A stretch of 34,804 nt of DNA from the NCBI GenBank assembly GCA_015661135.1, contig JACVXW010000039.1, positions 1 to 34,804 on the forward strand, written 5' to 3'. This document shows positions 26,596-34,409 of this stretch, piece after piece; the stretch's first letter is position 1, and each line of letters opens with the position of its first letter. The translations under genes were made by a program, and so were the position numbers. The stretch is from Chloroflexota bacterium. Lineage in GTDB: Bacteria > Chloroflexota > Limnocylindria > Limnocylindrales > CSP1-4. The notes under the pieces are model-generated. The model was not told the origin of the DNA. It saw only the letters and a program-made list of their open reading frames with translations, and did no database searches.

Positions 26596-27483
26596 CGGTC
26601 CGGGTCCACGTTCCCTCCGCTCACGACGGCGACAACGGTGCCGTGAAGGGCGCCCAACCCGAGTTCGCGCGCCCGGAACCGGGCGGCCGCGATCGACAGG
26701 GCGCCGGACGGCTCCACGACGAGCCGGCTCTCCTCGGCTGCGAGCCGGACGGCGGCCGCGATCTCCAATGGCCTGCGTGCGCGTTCCGTCGGAGATTGTC
26801 CGGGCAGTCAGCGCACCGTCCCACCGGACGATCCGGCCCTCACGCATGGAGTCGGCGGCGTCCGCCGCCAGCTCGGGCTCCACCCCAACGACCCGCGCCT
26901 GCGGTCGGAGTGCCTTCACCGCCGCGGCGACGCCGCTGGCGAGCCCTCCGCCCCCGATCGGGACGAGGACGAGTGCCAGGTCCTCCACGTCCTCCGCGAT
27001 CTCGAGCCCGCAGGTGCCCTGGCCGGCGATGACCCGGTCGTCGTCATACGGCGGCACGGGAACCAGGCCCCGCTCGAGGGCCAGTCGATCCGCCATGGCC
27101 TCCCGCAGGCCGCTCTCCACGCCGACGGTCACGATCTCGGCCCCATCCGCCTCCACGCGGGCGCGCTTGATCGCCGGCGCGTCGGACGGCATGACCAGCA
27201 CGGCATGGGTCCCGAGCAGCCGCGCGGCCCTCGCCACGCCCTGGGCGTGGTTGCCGGACGAGTGAGCGACGACGCCACGACGGCGCTCTTCCGGGGTGAA
27301 CTGGGCGATCGCGTTGTACGCGCCGCGGATCTTGAACGCGCCAATGGGCTGGAGGGACTCTGCCTTGAGCAGGATCCGCGGCGGGCCGGCCGAGAACGGC
27401 ACGAGCGGACTGCGAATGGCCACGCCGCGGAGTCGTTCGGCCGCTGCGCGGATCAACTCGATCCCGACGAGCGGCTTCGTCAC
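26559..27483 (-). pseudogene. threonine/serine dehydratase, broken by a frame-shifting internal deletion
   Basis: A fold-type II PLP enzyme of the IlvA/TdcB/serine racemase group, converting threonine or serine to a 2-oxoacid and ammonia. GTG 27483 overlaps the stop of the upstream zinc-finger gene (GTGA). The first frame carries PLP Lys51 (PIGAFKIRGAYNA), SSGNHAQG, the phosphate loop PIGGGGLASG and VVGVEPELA, and is family-like through TARTISDGTRTQ. At about 26764-26772 some 20-25 expected residues are missing. The C-terminal part then resumes in another frame as EIAAAVRLAAEESRLVVEPSG and VAVVSGGNVDPDRY, ending at TGA 26561-26559. As read, the first frame would run on without homology through the ctaG antisense to 25978. 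Without a regulatory ACT domain the intact protein would be about 330 residues. Confidence 0.85.
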
Positions 27484-27818
27484 CGCGGCGCCGCCCGGGC
27501 GCAGTCGATGCAGGTGGCGGCCCACGGGATCGCCTCGAGCCGCTCGGTCGCTATCGGGAGGCCGCAGGTCACGCACCGCCCGAAGCTCCCGGCGTCGATC
27601 CGGCCGAGGGCTTCCAGGACGCGCCGCAACTGGACCTTCTCATGGTCCCGGAGGGCGAGGTCCCGTTGCTGGGCGAAGACCTGGCTCGCGGCGGAGGCCT
27701 GGGAGCCGTAGGTCATCTGGCCGGGTGCCTCGATCGGCTCACCCAGCTCTGCGCGCAGCCGCCTCGCCTCCGCCTCGAGGGCAGTACGTGCAGCGGTCAG
27801 GTCGAGCGGCGCGGACAC
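27480..27818 (-). CDS. DksA/TraR-type zinc-finger protein
   Basis: A 112-residue protein with an N-terminal helical half (about 8-75) containing a coiled-coil-like stretch, then the C4 zinc finger Cys-x2-Cys...Cys-x2-Cys (GRCVTCGLPIATERLEAIPWAATCIDCAR). The pattern SFGRCVTCGLPI..RLEAIPWA is diagnostic of the TraR/DksA (YocK-like) family, which binds RNA polymerase through its secondary channel in studied members. The Asp-x2-Asp tip of true DksA is not seen. The start is GTG 27818. It is translationally coupled to the dehydratase and lies 31 bases after potC. Confidence 0.88.
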   Translation of the reverse strand: MSAPLDLTAARTALEAEARRLRAELGEPIEAPGQMTYGSQASAASQVFAQQRDLALRDHEKVQLRRVLEALGRIDAGSFGRCVTCGLPIATERLEAIPWAATCIDCARAAPR

Positions 27819-27849
27819 GGCTTGATCGTACGTGTGCCAGGTGCCGGCG

Positions 27850-28653
27850 TCAGCGTGAAACGCCGGCCGCCGCCCCGCCCGAGATCCGCTGCGCCAGGTA
27901 GACCGGGATGATCGAGAAGGTCACGAGGACGAGCGCCACCACGTTGACGACGGGCAGTTCCGTGGGTCGCTGGATGGCGGCCAGGATCCACATCGGGATC
28001 GTCTGCGTGCCGGCGCCGGCGGTGAAGTTCGTGACGATGATCTCGTCGAACGACAGGGCGAACGCCAGCAGCCCGCCGGACAGGAGCGCCGTCCCGAGGC
28101 CGGGGAAGGTGATCCGCCGGAACGTGGTCCACATGTCGGCACCCAGGTCCGCCGAGGCCTCCTCGGGCGACCTGGGCAGGCGCCGCAGGCGGGCAACGAC
28201 GTTGTTGTAGACGATCACGACGCAGAACGTGGCGTGCCCGACGACGATCGTGAAGAGCCCGAAGTCGATCCCGAACGTCACGAACGATGTCCGGAGCGCG
28301 ATGCCCGTCACGACGCCCGGCAGGGCGATCGGGAGGACGAGGAAGAACGAGATCGTCTGGCGCCCGAAGAAGCTGTAGCGGTGGACGGCGATCGCGGCCA
28401 GCGTCCCGAGGATCAGCGCCAGAACAGTCGCGAGCGCGCCCACGATCAGCGAGTTCACGACCGCCACCGAGATGGCCGGATTGTTGGCGGCCTCGGCAAA
28501 CCAGCCGAGCGTGAATCCCGTCGGCGGCCAGACGAGCAGGCGGCTGGGGTTGAAGGCGTAGATGGCCAGGATGACGAGCGGCAGGTACAGGAAGGTCATG
28601 ACGAACACGCTCACCACGCGCAGCGCGATCCGGACGGCGCGCGACTCAACCAT
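27850..28653 (-). CDS. potC: spermidine/putrescine-type ABC permease PotC
   Basis: A 267-residue inner-membrane permease with six helices. The ATPase-contact (EAA) loop is EEASADLGADMWTTFRRITFPGL. FNPSRLLVWPPTGFTLGWF after the first helix and LSFDEIIVTNF near the C-terminus are typical of PotC/YdcV. It pairs with PotB to form the channel for a polyamine or similar small organic cation. ATG 28653 follows potB by 12 bases. Last of the four pot genes. Confidence 0.92.
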   Translation of the reverse strand: MVESRAVRIALRVVSVFVMTFLYLPLVILAIYAFNPSRLLVWPPTGFTLGWFAEAANNPAISVAVVNSLIVGALATVLALILGTLAAIAVHRYSFFGRQTISFFLVLPIALPGVVTGIALRTSFVTFGIDFGLFTIVVGHATFCVVIVYNNVVARLRRLPRSPEEASADLGADMWTTFRRITFPGLGTALLSGGLLAFALSFDEIIVTNFTAGAGTQTIPMWILAAIQRPTELPVVNVVALVLVTFSIIPVYLAQRISGGAAAGVSR

Positions 28654-28665
28654 CGAGCGCCTCGT

Positions 28666-29577
28666 TCACAGCGAATCGAAGGCGCCGAGGCGCCGGGCTA
28701 TCAGCAGATAGACGGTCATGATCCCGATCGGCAGGAGCGAGTAGGCGGCCGCCAACGGGAGATTGCCGAGGCTCGAGTTGTCGTAGATGACGTTGCCGAT
28801 GAACTTTGCGTCCGAGACGAGGTCCGGCGTGATGTAGTCGCCGAGCGTCAGGGAGAACGTGAAGATCGAACCGGCCACGAAGGCCGGGAAGACGAGCGGC
28901 AGGATCACCCGCCTGAAGGTGGCCCCCGCCTTCGCCCCGAGGTCTGCGGATGCTTCCAGAAGCGAGTTCGGGATGCGCTCCAGGCCGGCGTAGATGGGCA
29001 GGATCATGTACGGCAGCCATAGGTAGCTGAGGACGAGCCACGAATTGGCGATCTCGTCCAGCCCCGGACTCTCCACGCCGAACGGGCTGAGCGCCCACTC
29101 CATGAAGCCGTTGCCCTGGAGAATCGTCCGCCATGCGTAGACCTTCACGAGATAGGCGGCCCAGAGCGGCATGAGGACGGCGATGACGAGCATGGCGCGG
29201 ACGCGCGGTGTCGCGATCCGGGCCATGTAGTAGGCGATCGGAAAGGCCAGGAGCGCGTCCGTGAGCGTGACGAGGACCGCCATGATGAGCGTCCGCACCG
29301 CCACTGTCCGGTAGACCTCGTGGCCGAACAGGTCGCGAAACGCGTTCAGGGTCCAGGCGAACGGCTCGACGCGGCCGGTGAACGCATCCTTCTCCCAGAA
29401 GGCGTTGAGCAGCAGGATGGCGAGCGCGCCGAGGTAGGCGATGGCGAGCCAGCCGAGCGGGCCGGCGAGCAGGAGGCGGAGCTGGAGGCCCTGCCGCGGA
29501 TGGAGCCAGATCGCGAGCCGGCGAGCGATCCCCGGCCTCGTTCCCGGTCCTGCGCGGGCGTCGGTTGGAGTGGACAT
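28666..29577 (-). CDS. potB: spermidine/putrescine-type ABC permease PotB
   Basis: A 303-residue permease with six helices. The EAA loop is LEASADLGAKAGATFRRVILPLVFP, and FTFSLTLGDYITPDLV plus NVIYDNSSLGNLPLAAAYSLL match the PotB signature region. ATG 29577 is chosen because GGAG lies 5 bases upstream; the frame is also open to a TTG at 29592. A strong hairpin sits between potD and this gene. Confidence 0.92.
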   Translation of the reverse strand: MSTPTDARAGPGTRPGIARRLAIWLHPRQGLQLRLLLAGPLGWLAIAYLGALAILLLNAFWEKDAFTGRVEPFAWTLNAFRDLFGHEVYRTVAVRTLIMAVLVTLTDALLAFPIAYYMARIATPRVRAMLVIAVLMPLWAAYLVKVYAWRTILQGNGFMEWALSPFGVESPGLDEIANSWLVLSYLWLPYMILPIYAGLERIPNSLLEASADLGAKAGATFRRVILPLVFPAFVAGSIFTFSLTLGDYITPDLVSDAKFIGNVIYDNSSLGNLPLAAAYSLLPIGIMTVYLLIARRLGAFDSL

Positions 29578-29598
29578 GAATCTCCGGGTCAATGTTGA

Positions 29599-29629
29599 GA
29601 GGCTCCCCGGGGATGACCCGGGGAGCCTC
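29599..29629 (-). terminator. 13-bp perfect hairpin between potD and potB
   Basis: GAGGCTCCCCGGG (29599-29611) pairs perfectly with CCCGGGGAGCCTC (29617-29629) around a 5-base loop. It lies 33 bases after the potD stop and 22 bases before the potB start. No T-run follows on the minus strand. It is more likely a partial terminator, or an RNA-stabilising element keeping the binding protein above the permeases, than a complete stop. Confidence 0.7.
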
Positions 29630-29661
29630 GTCGCTGTCTCAGCGGGGAGAGAGCCGAGGGC

Positions 29662-30837
29662 TCAGCCGCCGCGGAGGGCGGTCCAGGCCGCGACCCACGC
29701 GTCCTGGTCCTTGCAGGTAGTGGCGGCGTCCGCGTCGGCACAGTCGGCCTGCGGCGTGCTCCAGTACCAGATCTTGTCGTAGTACGCCTCGTTCGTTGCG
29801 TTCGTCAATGCGCAATGACCGGGCGAGATGGTCTCGGCGTAGTCACAGGCCTGCTGGCTCGTGGGGGCTTCGCCGAAGAAGACGGTGGCCTGCCCGTTCG
29901 CTTCGGCAGACATCATGTGGTCCATCCACATGTACATGCAGTTCGGGTTCTTGGCGTCCTTGGCGATCATCCAGGTGTCCGACCAGCCGGTCGATCCCTC
30001 GTCCGGCAGAACGGCCGCGATCGGCGCACCCTCCGCCTGGAGCAGGTTCACCTGGAACTGCCAGGTTGTCCCGGTGACGACGTCGCCGGACGCGTACTGG
30101 CTGACCTGGTCGCTGTACGAGCCCCAGTAGTTTGCCCCGTTCGCCTTCTGCTTCTCGAGCAGGGCGATCGCCGCATCGAACTGTGCCTGGTTCAGCTGGT
30201 ACGGGTTCGTGATCTTGAGATCCGGCTGCTTCGTCATCAGGTGCAGCGCCGCGTCGGCGATGTAGATCGACGAGTCGTAGATGCTGATCTTGCCCTGGTA
30301 CATCGAGCCGTCTTCCCACACCGAGTCCCAGCTGGTCGGGGGCGTGGTGATGACGTCCGAGTTGTACGCGAGCAGGTTCGGGCCGCGGCCGTGCGGAACG
30401 CCGTAGTTGACCCCGTCAACCGTGTTGTGCTTCAGGTCCTTCATGCCGGCAAACACGTTGGCGTAGTTCTTGAACAGGGCCGTGTTCACCGGGGCTGCAT
30501 AGCCGCCGGCGATCAGCCGCGTCGTCGCGTCACCGGACGCCGAGATGCCGTCATAAGCGCCGGACTGGATGAGCGACACGCCGTTGTTGGAGTCGGTCAT
30601 GTTCGTCGTGGCGACCTTGCAGCCGGTGTCCTTCTCGAACCCGGTCACCCAGTCGAACTCCGGGTACACCTCGCCGCGCTCGGCGTAACCGGCCCAGATG
30701 ACGAGGTTGAGTGCTCCTTCGCCCGCGCCGATCTCCTTCGGCAGGTCCGGCGTTGGCTTGGGAGTTGCCCCGCTCTGACAGGCGGCCGCGATGATCGCGA
30801 CGGCGGCCAGCGCGGCCAATCTTGATCGCTTGCCCAT
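29662..30837 (-). CDS. potD: polyamine-type substrate-binding lipoprotein PotD
   Basis: A 391-residue periplasmic-type binding lipoprotein. Signal peptide residues 1-19 end in a lipobox with Cys20 (IIAAACQSG). Family features are LNLVIWAGYAERGEVYPEFDWVTGFEKDTGCKV at the start of lobe I, and the hinge segment GVNYGVPHGRGPNLLAYNSDVI. TSWDSVWEDGSMYQGKISIYDS and the C-terminal KIWYWSTPQ also fit the PotD/PotF group. Four late Cys could make disulfides. GGAGGAGGAG lies directly upstream of ATG 30837. The ligand could be spermidine, putrescine or another small cation. Confidence 0.92.
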   Translation of the reverse strand: MGKRSRLAALAAVAIIAAACQSGATPKPTPDLPKEIGAGEGALNLVIWAGYAERGEVYPEFDWVTGFEKDTGCKVATTNMTDSNNGVSLIQSGAYDGISASGDATTRLIAGGYAAPVNTALFKNYANVFAGMKDLKHNTVDGVNYGVPHGRGPNLLAYNSDVITTPPTSWDSVWEDGSMYQGKISIYDSSIYIADAALHLMTKQPDLKITNPYQLNQAQFDAAIALLEKQKANGANYWGSYSDQVSQYASGDVVTGTTWQFQVNLLQAEGAPIAAVLPDEGSTGWSDTWMIAKDAKNPNCMYMWMDHMMSAEANGQATVFFGEAPTSQQACDYAETISPGHCALTNATNEAYYDKIWYWSTPQADCADADAATTCKDQDAWVAAWTALRGG

Positions 30838-30849
30838 GCTCCTCCTCCG

Positions 30850-30896
30850 GTCGCGCCACTGCGCGACATCCTGATCGGCCGCTCGTTGGGCGGCCG
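30850..30896 (-). promoter_or_regulatory. two adjacent hairpins between potA and potD
   Basis: In the 68-base gap, CGGCCGC (30876-30882) pairs with GCGGCCG (30890-30896), and GTCGCG (30850-30855) pairs with CGCGAC (30862-30867). On the transcript both come before the potD ribosome site. Together with the larger hairpin after potD, they bracket the binding-protein message. Confidence 0.5.
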
Positions 30897-30905
30897 TGAC
30901 CTTGA

Positions 30906-32048
30906 CTACTCCTCCCCGACGGGAAGATTGTGCTGGCGCTTCCAGGTGAGACGGACCGTCCGCCCCTTGGCCGAGAGCGCCTCCATCGATGAGGTCGCGA
31001 TGTTCTGCTGGGTGACGACCAGTTCGCCGCCCGCGTCGAGCGCCACGATATACCGAGTGTCCGGTCCCAGATAGACCACTTCGCGAATCGTCCCCATGGC
31101 CGATGCCTCATCCGGGGCCGGCTGGCTGTCCGGCTCCGCGAGCCGGATCTTCTCGGGGCGGACCGTGAAGGTGCCGCTGCCGCCCACGATCGCTCGGGCC
31201 GTTTCGCCCGACAGGAGGTTGGACGTGCCGACGAATCCGGCCACGAATCTCGTCGCCGGGCGCTCGTAGACGTCGGCCGGTGTGCCGACCTGCTCGATCC
31301 GGCCGCGATTGAAGACGGCCAGCCGGTCGCTCATCGTGAGCGCCTCCTGCTGGTCATGGGTGACGTAGACGAAGGTGATCCCGACCGCCTGCTGGATGGC
31401 CTTGAGCTCGATCTGCATCTCCTCGCGGAGCTTGAGATCGAGGGCGCCCAGGGGCTCGTCGAGGAGGAGCACGCGTGGCCGGTTGACGAGGGCGCGGGCC
31501 AGCGCGACGCGCTGGCGCTGCCCACCCGACAGCTGGCCCGGGCGGCGCCGGTCGTACCCCTCGAGACGGACCATCCGCAGGGCGTCGGCCACGCGTGCCT
31601 GCCGTTCGGGCCCCGGAACCTTGCGAACGACGAGACCGTAGGCGACGTTGTCGGCGACGCTCATGTGCGGGAACAGGGCGTAATCCTGGAAGACCGTGTT
31701 GACGTCCCGCTCGAATGGGGGCCGATCCGTCACGTCCTCACCGTGCAGCAGGATCCGGCCGGCCGTCGGCAGCTCGAAGCCGGCGATCATCCGGAGCGTC
31801 GTCGTCTTGCCCGAGCCGGACGGTCCGAGCATGGAGAAGAACTCGCCGTCGGCGATGTCGAGATCGATCCCGGCGACGGCAAGGACCGTGTCGGCGGAGG
31901 CCGACCCCGACGTGTCCCCGGCGCCGGTTCCCGCGCCGGCGCCAGTGCCGGCGTCGCCGAACCGCTTGACGAGGCCCTCGAGGCGGACGGCCGCAACCGC
32001 GGACGATGCCTCGCCGCGCGTCGGCGGGCGGGACGCCTCGGGTGTCAT
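30906..32048 (-). CDS. potA: ABC importer ATPase PotA with Gly/Ala-rich insertion
   Basis: A 380-residue import ATPase. Walker A GPSGSGKTT (75-83), Q loop VFQDYALFPHMSV, signature LSGGQRQRVALARAL, Walker B VLLLDEPLGALD and switch FVYVTHDQQEAL. A TOBE regulatory domain occupies the last 110 residues, with FVGTSNLLSG and FTVRPEKIRL. Between the first two strands there is an unusual low-complexity run rich in Gly, Ala, Ser and Thr (about residues 32-54), coded by GC-rich repeats at 31890-31955. ATG 32048 is favoured because GAGG lies 5 bases upstream; an in-frame ATG at 32135 lacks a ribosome site. First gene of potADBC. Confidence 0.92.
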   Translation of the reverse strand: MTPEASRPPTRGEASSAVAAVRLEGLVKRFGDAGTGAGAGTGAGDTSGSASADTVLAVAGIDLDIADGEFFSMLGPSGSGKTTTLRMIAGFELPTAGRILLHGEDVTDRPPFERDVNTVFQDYALFPHMSVADNVAYGLVVRKVPGPERQARVADALRMVRLEGYDRRRPGQLSGGQRQRVALARALVNRPRVLLLDEPLGALDLKLREEMQIELKAIQQAVGITFVYVTHDQQEALTMSDRLAVFNRGRIEQVGTPADVYERPATRFVAGFVGTSNLLSGETARAIVGGSGTFTVRPEKIRLAEPDSQPAPDEASAMGTIREVVYLGPDTRYIVALDAGGELVVTQQNIATSSMEALSAKGRTVRLTWKRQHNLPVGEE

Positions 32049-32242
32049 GGGGGCCTCGGCAGGATTCGGGACGACCAAGCGGCTCCTCGTGGAAGTCCGA
32101 TCAGGGACGCTGGACGACGCGGGCGCGGTTTCCATGGGTTCGGAGCGGCACGTGCCGCTCGAGTGACCGGCCGTCGCGCGCGGCTGGTCTCCGGTTGGCG
32201 CGCACTATCCCGTCGGCCGAGCGCCGTGTCAAGCACAATCGG

Positions 32243-32848
32243 GTGGTGACGACAACCGGCCCGCGCACCAGGTCCGCCGCCCGGCACGTTGCCGCAGCCA
32301 CGACAGCCGCCTTGTGCCTCGCCGCCTTCCTCGCCGCCTGCGATCCGGGTCCGGCGGCCACGCCGGCGATCACGCCCGGCACCGCCGTCGCGCCCCGCGT
32401 CGTGGTGCTCATCGCCAAGGACTACTCGTTCATCCCGCCGATCGTGGACCTCGTGCCGGGCGAGACCGTCATCCTCCAGGTCGTGAACGGCGGGCTGATC
32501 GTCCACGAGGCGGTCGTCGGTCCCACGCCCGTCCAGGACGCCTGGGAGGCGGCCGAGGCCTCGACCGTCTCGACCCCACCCGGCCCGACGGCCGTCGTCT
32601 CCGTGTCGCCGGATCTCGGCGGTGTCCGTATCGTGGTGGCCTCAGGGGAACGGCGCGATACGACCTTCGTGGTGCCGGCGGCGGCGGCGTCAGAGCCCGG
32701 CGGCTGGTTCGTCGGCTGCCACATCCCCGGCCACTGGGCAGAGGGAATGGTGGTCCCGGTGCGCTTCGTGGGACCCGATGGACGACCCCTGCCCACGCTC
32801 GGAGCGGGCACCGGTGGTACCCTTCGGGCGCCCGCCGCGGCGGGCTGA
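32243..32848 (+). CDS. cupredoxin lipoprotein
   Basis: A 201-residue exported copper protein. Signal peptide with lipobox LAAC, lipid Cys at about residue 33, followed by an Ala/Pro/Thr linker. The cupredoxin fold (about 53-185) has VLIAKDYSFIPPIVDLVPGETVILQVVNGG and ligand His in LIVHEAVVG. The ligand loop Cys-x4-His-x4-Met is in VGCHIPGHWAEGM, an azurin-like spacing. It probably carries electrons or copper at the outer membrane face and may feed the oxidase, but it lies 7 kb away from it. Two consecutive GTG codons (32243 and 32246) can start it; no strong ribosome site is seen, so the transcript may be leaderless. Divergent from potA. Confidence 0.82.
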   Translation: MVTTTGPRTRSAARHVAAATTAALCLAAFLAACDPGPAATPAITPGTAVAPRVVVLIAKDYSFIPPIVDLVPGETVILQVVNGGLIVHEAVVGPTPVQDAWEAAEASTVSTPPGPTAVVSVSPDLGGVRIVVASGERRDTTFVVPAAAASEPGGWFVGCHIPGHWAEGMVVPVRFVGPDGRPLPTLGAGTGGTLRAPAAAG

Positions 32849-32878
32849 AGCGCAGCGTCGCGAAGGAGTCGAAGCCCC

Positions 32879-33166
32879 ATGGCCTATGTCATCGCCGAGC
32901 CCTGCATTGACCTGCTGGACGTCTCGTGCGTTTCGGTCTGCCCGGTGGATTGCATCCACTACGAGGAAGGCGTTGACCGCAAGCTGTTCATCGATCCCAA
33001 CGAGTGCATCGACTGCGGCGCCTGCGAGCCGGAATGCCCGGTGAACGCGATCTTCCCCGAGGACCAGGTCCCGGCCGAGTGGGCCAACTACGTCCAGATC
33101 GACGCGACGTGGTTCACGGACCGCGGCGCCGCCCGCGTTGCCGTGGACGCCGCCAAGCCGGCCTGA
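32879..33166 (+). CDS. fdxA: 7Fe ferredoxin (3Fe-4S/4Fe-4S)
   Basis: A 95-residue soluble electron carrier of the FdxA type. Cys9, Cys17, Cys21 and Cys25 (CIDLLDVSCVSVCPVDC), then Cys43, Cys46, Cys49 and Cys53 (CIDCGACEPECP), form the two cluster sites. The family typically binds one 3Fe-4S and one 4Fe-4S cluster. The C-terminal extension about residues 60-95 is usual for this group. ATG 32879 has AAGGAG about 10 bases upstream. It could serve ferredoxin-linked enzymes; a link to GltB is only a possibility. Confidence 0.93.
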   Translation: MAYVIAEPCIDLLDVSCVSVCPVDCIHYEEGVDRKLFIDPNECIDCGACEPECPVNAIFPEDQVPAEWANYVQIDATWFTDRGAARVAVDAAKPA

Positions 33167-33248
33167 CGCCTCGACGGCATCGCGGGCGGACGATCGCCGG
33201 TCCGCCTGCGCCCTGATCGGCGCCCGGGGCATGGCATACTCGGCCCCC

Positions 33249-34109
33249 ATGTCACCGCTCGCGAAGCGCTCCATTGCAACCGTCGGCTCCGGCGTTATGG
33301 CCGAGGCGATGATCGCCGGCGTCCTCCGTGGCCGGCTCGTGGAGCCCGCCCAGATCGTGGCAAGCCATCCGCGGGCGGAGCGCCGCCAGGAGCTGATCTC
33401 CGCCCACGGCATCCGGGCGGTCGCCTCGAACGGTGAGGCCGTTGACGGCGCCGACATCGTCCTCCTCGCGATCAAGCCCCAGATGCTGCGACGCGTGGCC
33501 GCGGACATCGCGTCGCATCTCCGGCCCGGGCAGCTCGTCATCAGCGTCCTTGCCGGCGCCACGACCCGGGCGTTGACCACGGCGCTCGGCCACGACCAGG
33601 TCGTCCGGAGCATGCCCAACACACCGGCCCGCCTCGGCAAGGGGATGACGGTCTGGTTCGCGACTCCGGCCGTGACCACCGATCAGCGAGCCCAGGCCGC
33701 GGCTCTCCTGGGTGCCCTCGGCGTCCAGCTGGAGGTAGATGACGAGAAACTCGTCGCGATGGCGACCGCGGTCTCCGGGACCGGCCCGACCTATGTCTTC
33801 CTGGTTATGGAGGCGCTCATCGACGCCGCCGTCCATCTCGGCTTTGCGCGCCACGTGGCCCACGACCTCGTCATCGAGACGCTCGAGGGCAGCACGCTCT
33901 TTGCGAAGCAGTCCGGGATGCATCCGGCGGAGCTCCGGAACATGGTCACCTCGCCCGGCGGCACGAGCGCGGCGGCCCTCCACGAGCTGGAATCCGGGCG
34001 GCTGCGAACGGTCCTGTCCGAGGCGGTGTGGGCGGCCTTCCGCCGGACGGTGGAACTTGGCGATCAGCTGGAAGCGGACCTCGCGCCAACGGACGACCGG
34101 CCCGACTGA
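33249..34109 (+). CDS. proC: pyrroline-5-carboxylate reductase
   Basis: A 286-residue NAD(P)H-dependent enzyme that makes the last step of proline synthesis. The N-terminal Rossmann motif is atypical (VGSGVMAEAMIAG in place of GxGxMG-type GxGNM). LLAIKPQML and VRSMPNTPARLGKGMT follow. The C-terminal dimer domain carries ATAVSGTGPTYVFLVMEALIDAAVHLG and the active-site loop MVTSPGGTSAAAL, diagnostic for ProC. ATG 33249 fits the usual N-terminus; an in-frame ATG at 33231 would add six residues. The stop codon lies inside a 13-base tandem repeat. Confidence 0.93.
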   Translation: MSPLAKRSIATVGSGVMAEAMIAGVLRGRLVEPAQIVASHPRAERRQELISAHGIRAVASNGEAVDGADIVLLAIKPQMLRRVAADIASHLRPGQLVISVLAGATTRALTTALGHDQVVRSMPNTPARLGKGMTVWFATPAVTTDQRAQAAALLGALGVQLEVDDEKLVAMATAVSGTGPTYVFLVMEALIDAAVHLGFARHVAHDLVIETLEGSTLFAKQSGMHPAELRNMVTSPGGTSAAALHELESGRLRTVLSEAVWAAFRRTVELGDQLEADLAPTDDRPD

Positions 34110-34142
34110 CCGGCCTGATTGACCGGCCCGACTGACCGGCCC
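34101..34142 (+). repeat. 13-base tandem repeat across the proC stop codon
   Basis: Units CCCGACTGACCGG (34101-34113), CCTGATTGACCGG (34114-34126) and CCCGACTGACCGG (34127-34139), with the start of a fourth. Copies 1 and 3 are identical and copy 2 differs at two positions. The proC TGA (34107-34109) lies in copy 1. Confidence 0.85.
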
Positions 34143-34409
34143 GAGCGTGCCGCGACGGGCGAGCTTATGCAGCCGGCGCATGAGTTGCGACACTTTCGCG
34201 GGTCGTCTGTCGCGGACGATGCGGGCCCTGCCTCGATTGTGCGGTTTGATGCGCCCGGAGACTGACCCGCTGCATCTCGGCCGTCCAACTGCTGCGAGTC
34301 ATGCGCGGAGTGACTGAGGCGCTCTGCGGCGAACGGTCGGTTACCTGCACGGCGGTGGCACCGGGCCCCGGTCAACCCGGCGGGCACCATGCCCGCCTGC
34401 CACGGCGAG
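34143..34409. other. noncoding stretch between proC and the DUF5317 gene
   Basis: No frame on either strand shows a recognisable protein or a good start context. A 32-codon frame from ATG 34166 has no ribosome site. The two flanking genes converge here. No terminator hairpin as strong as those elsewhere in the window was found. Confidence 0.45.

Noticed and set aside
34166..34264. 32-codon frame in the gap after proC
   Set aside because: No ribosome site and no recognisable sequence. Chance frames of this length are common here.
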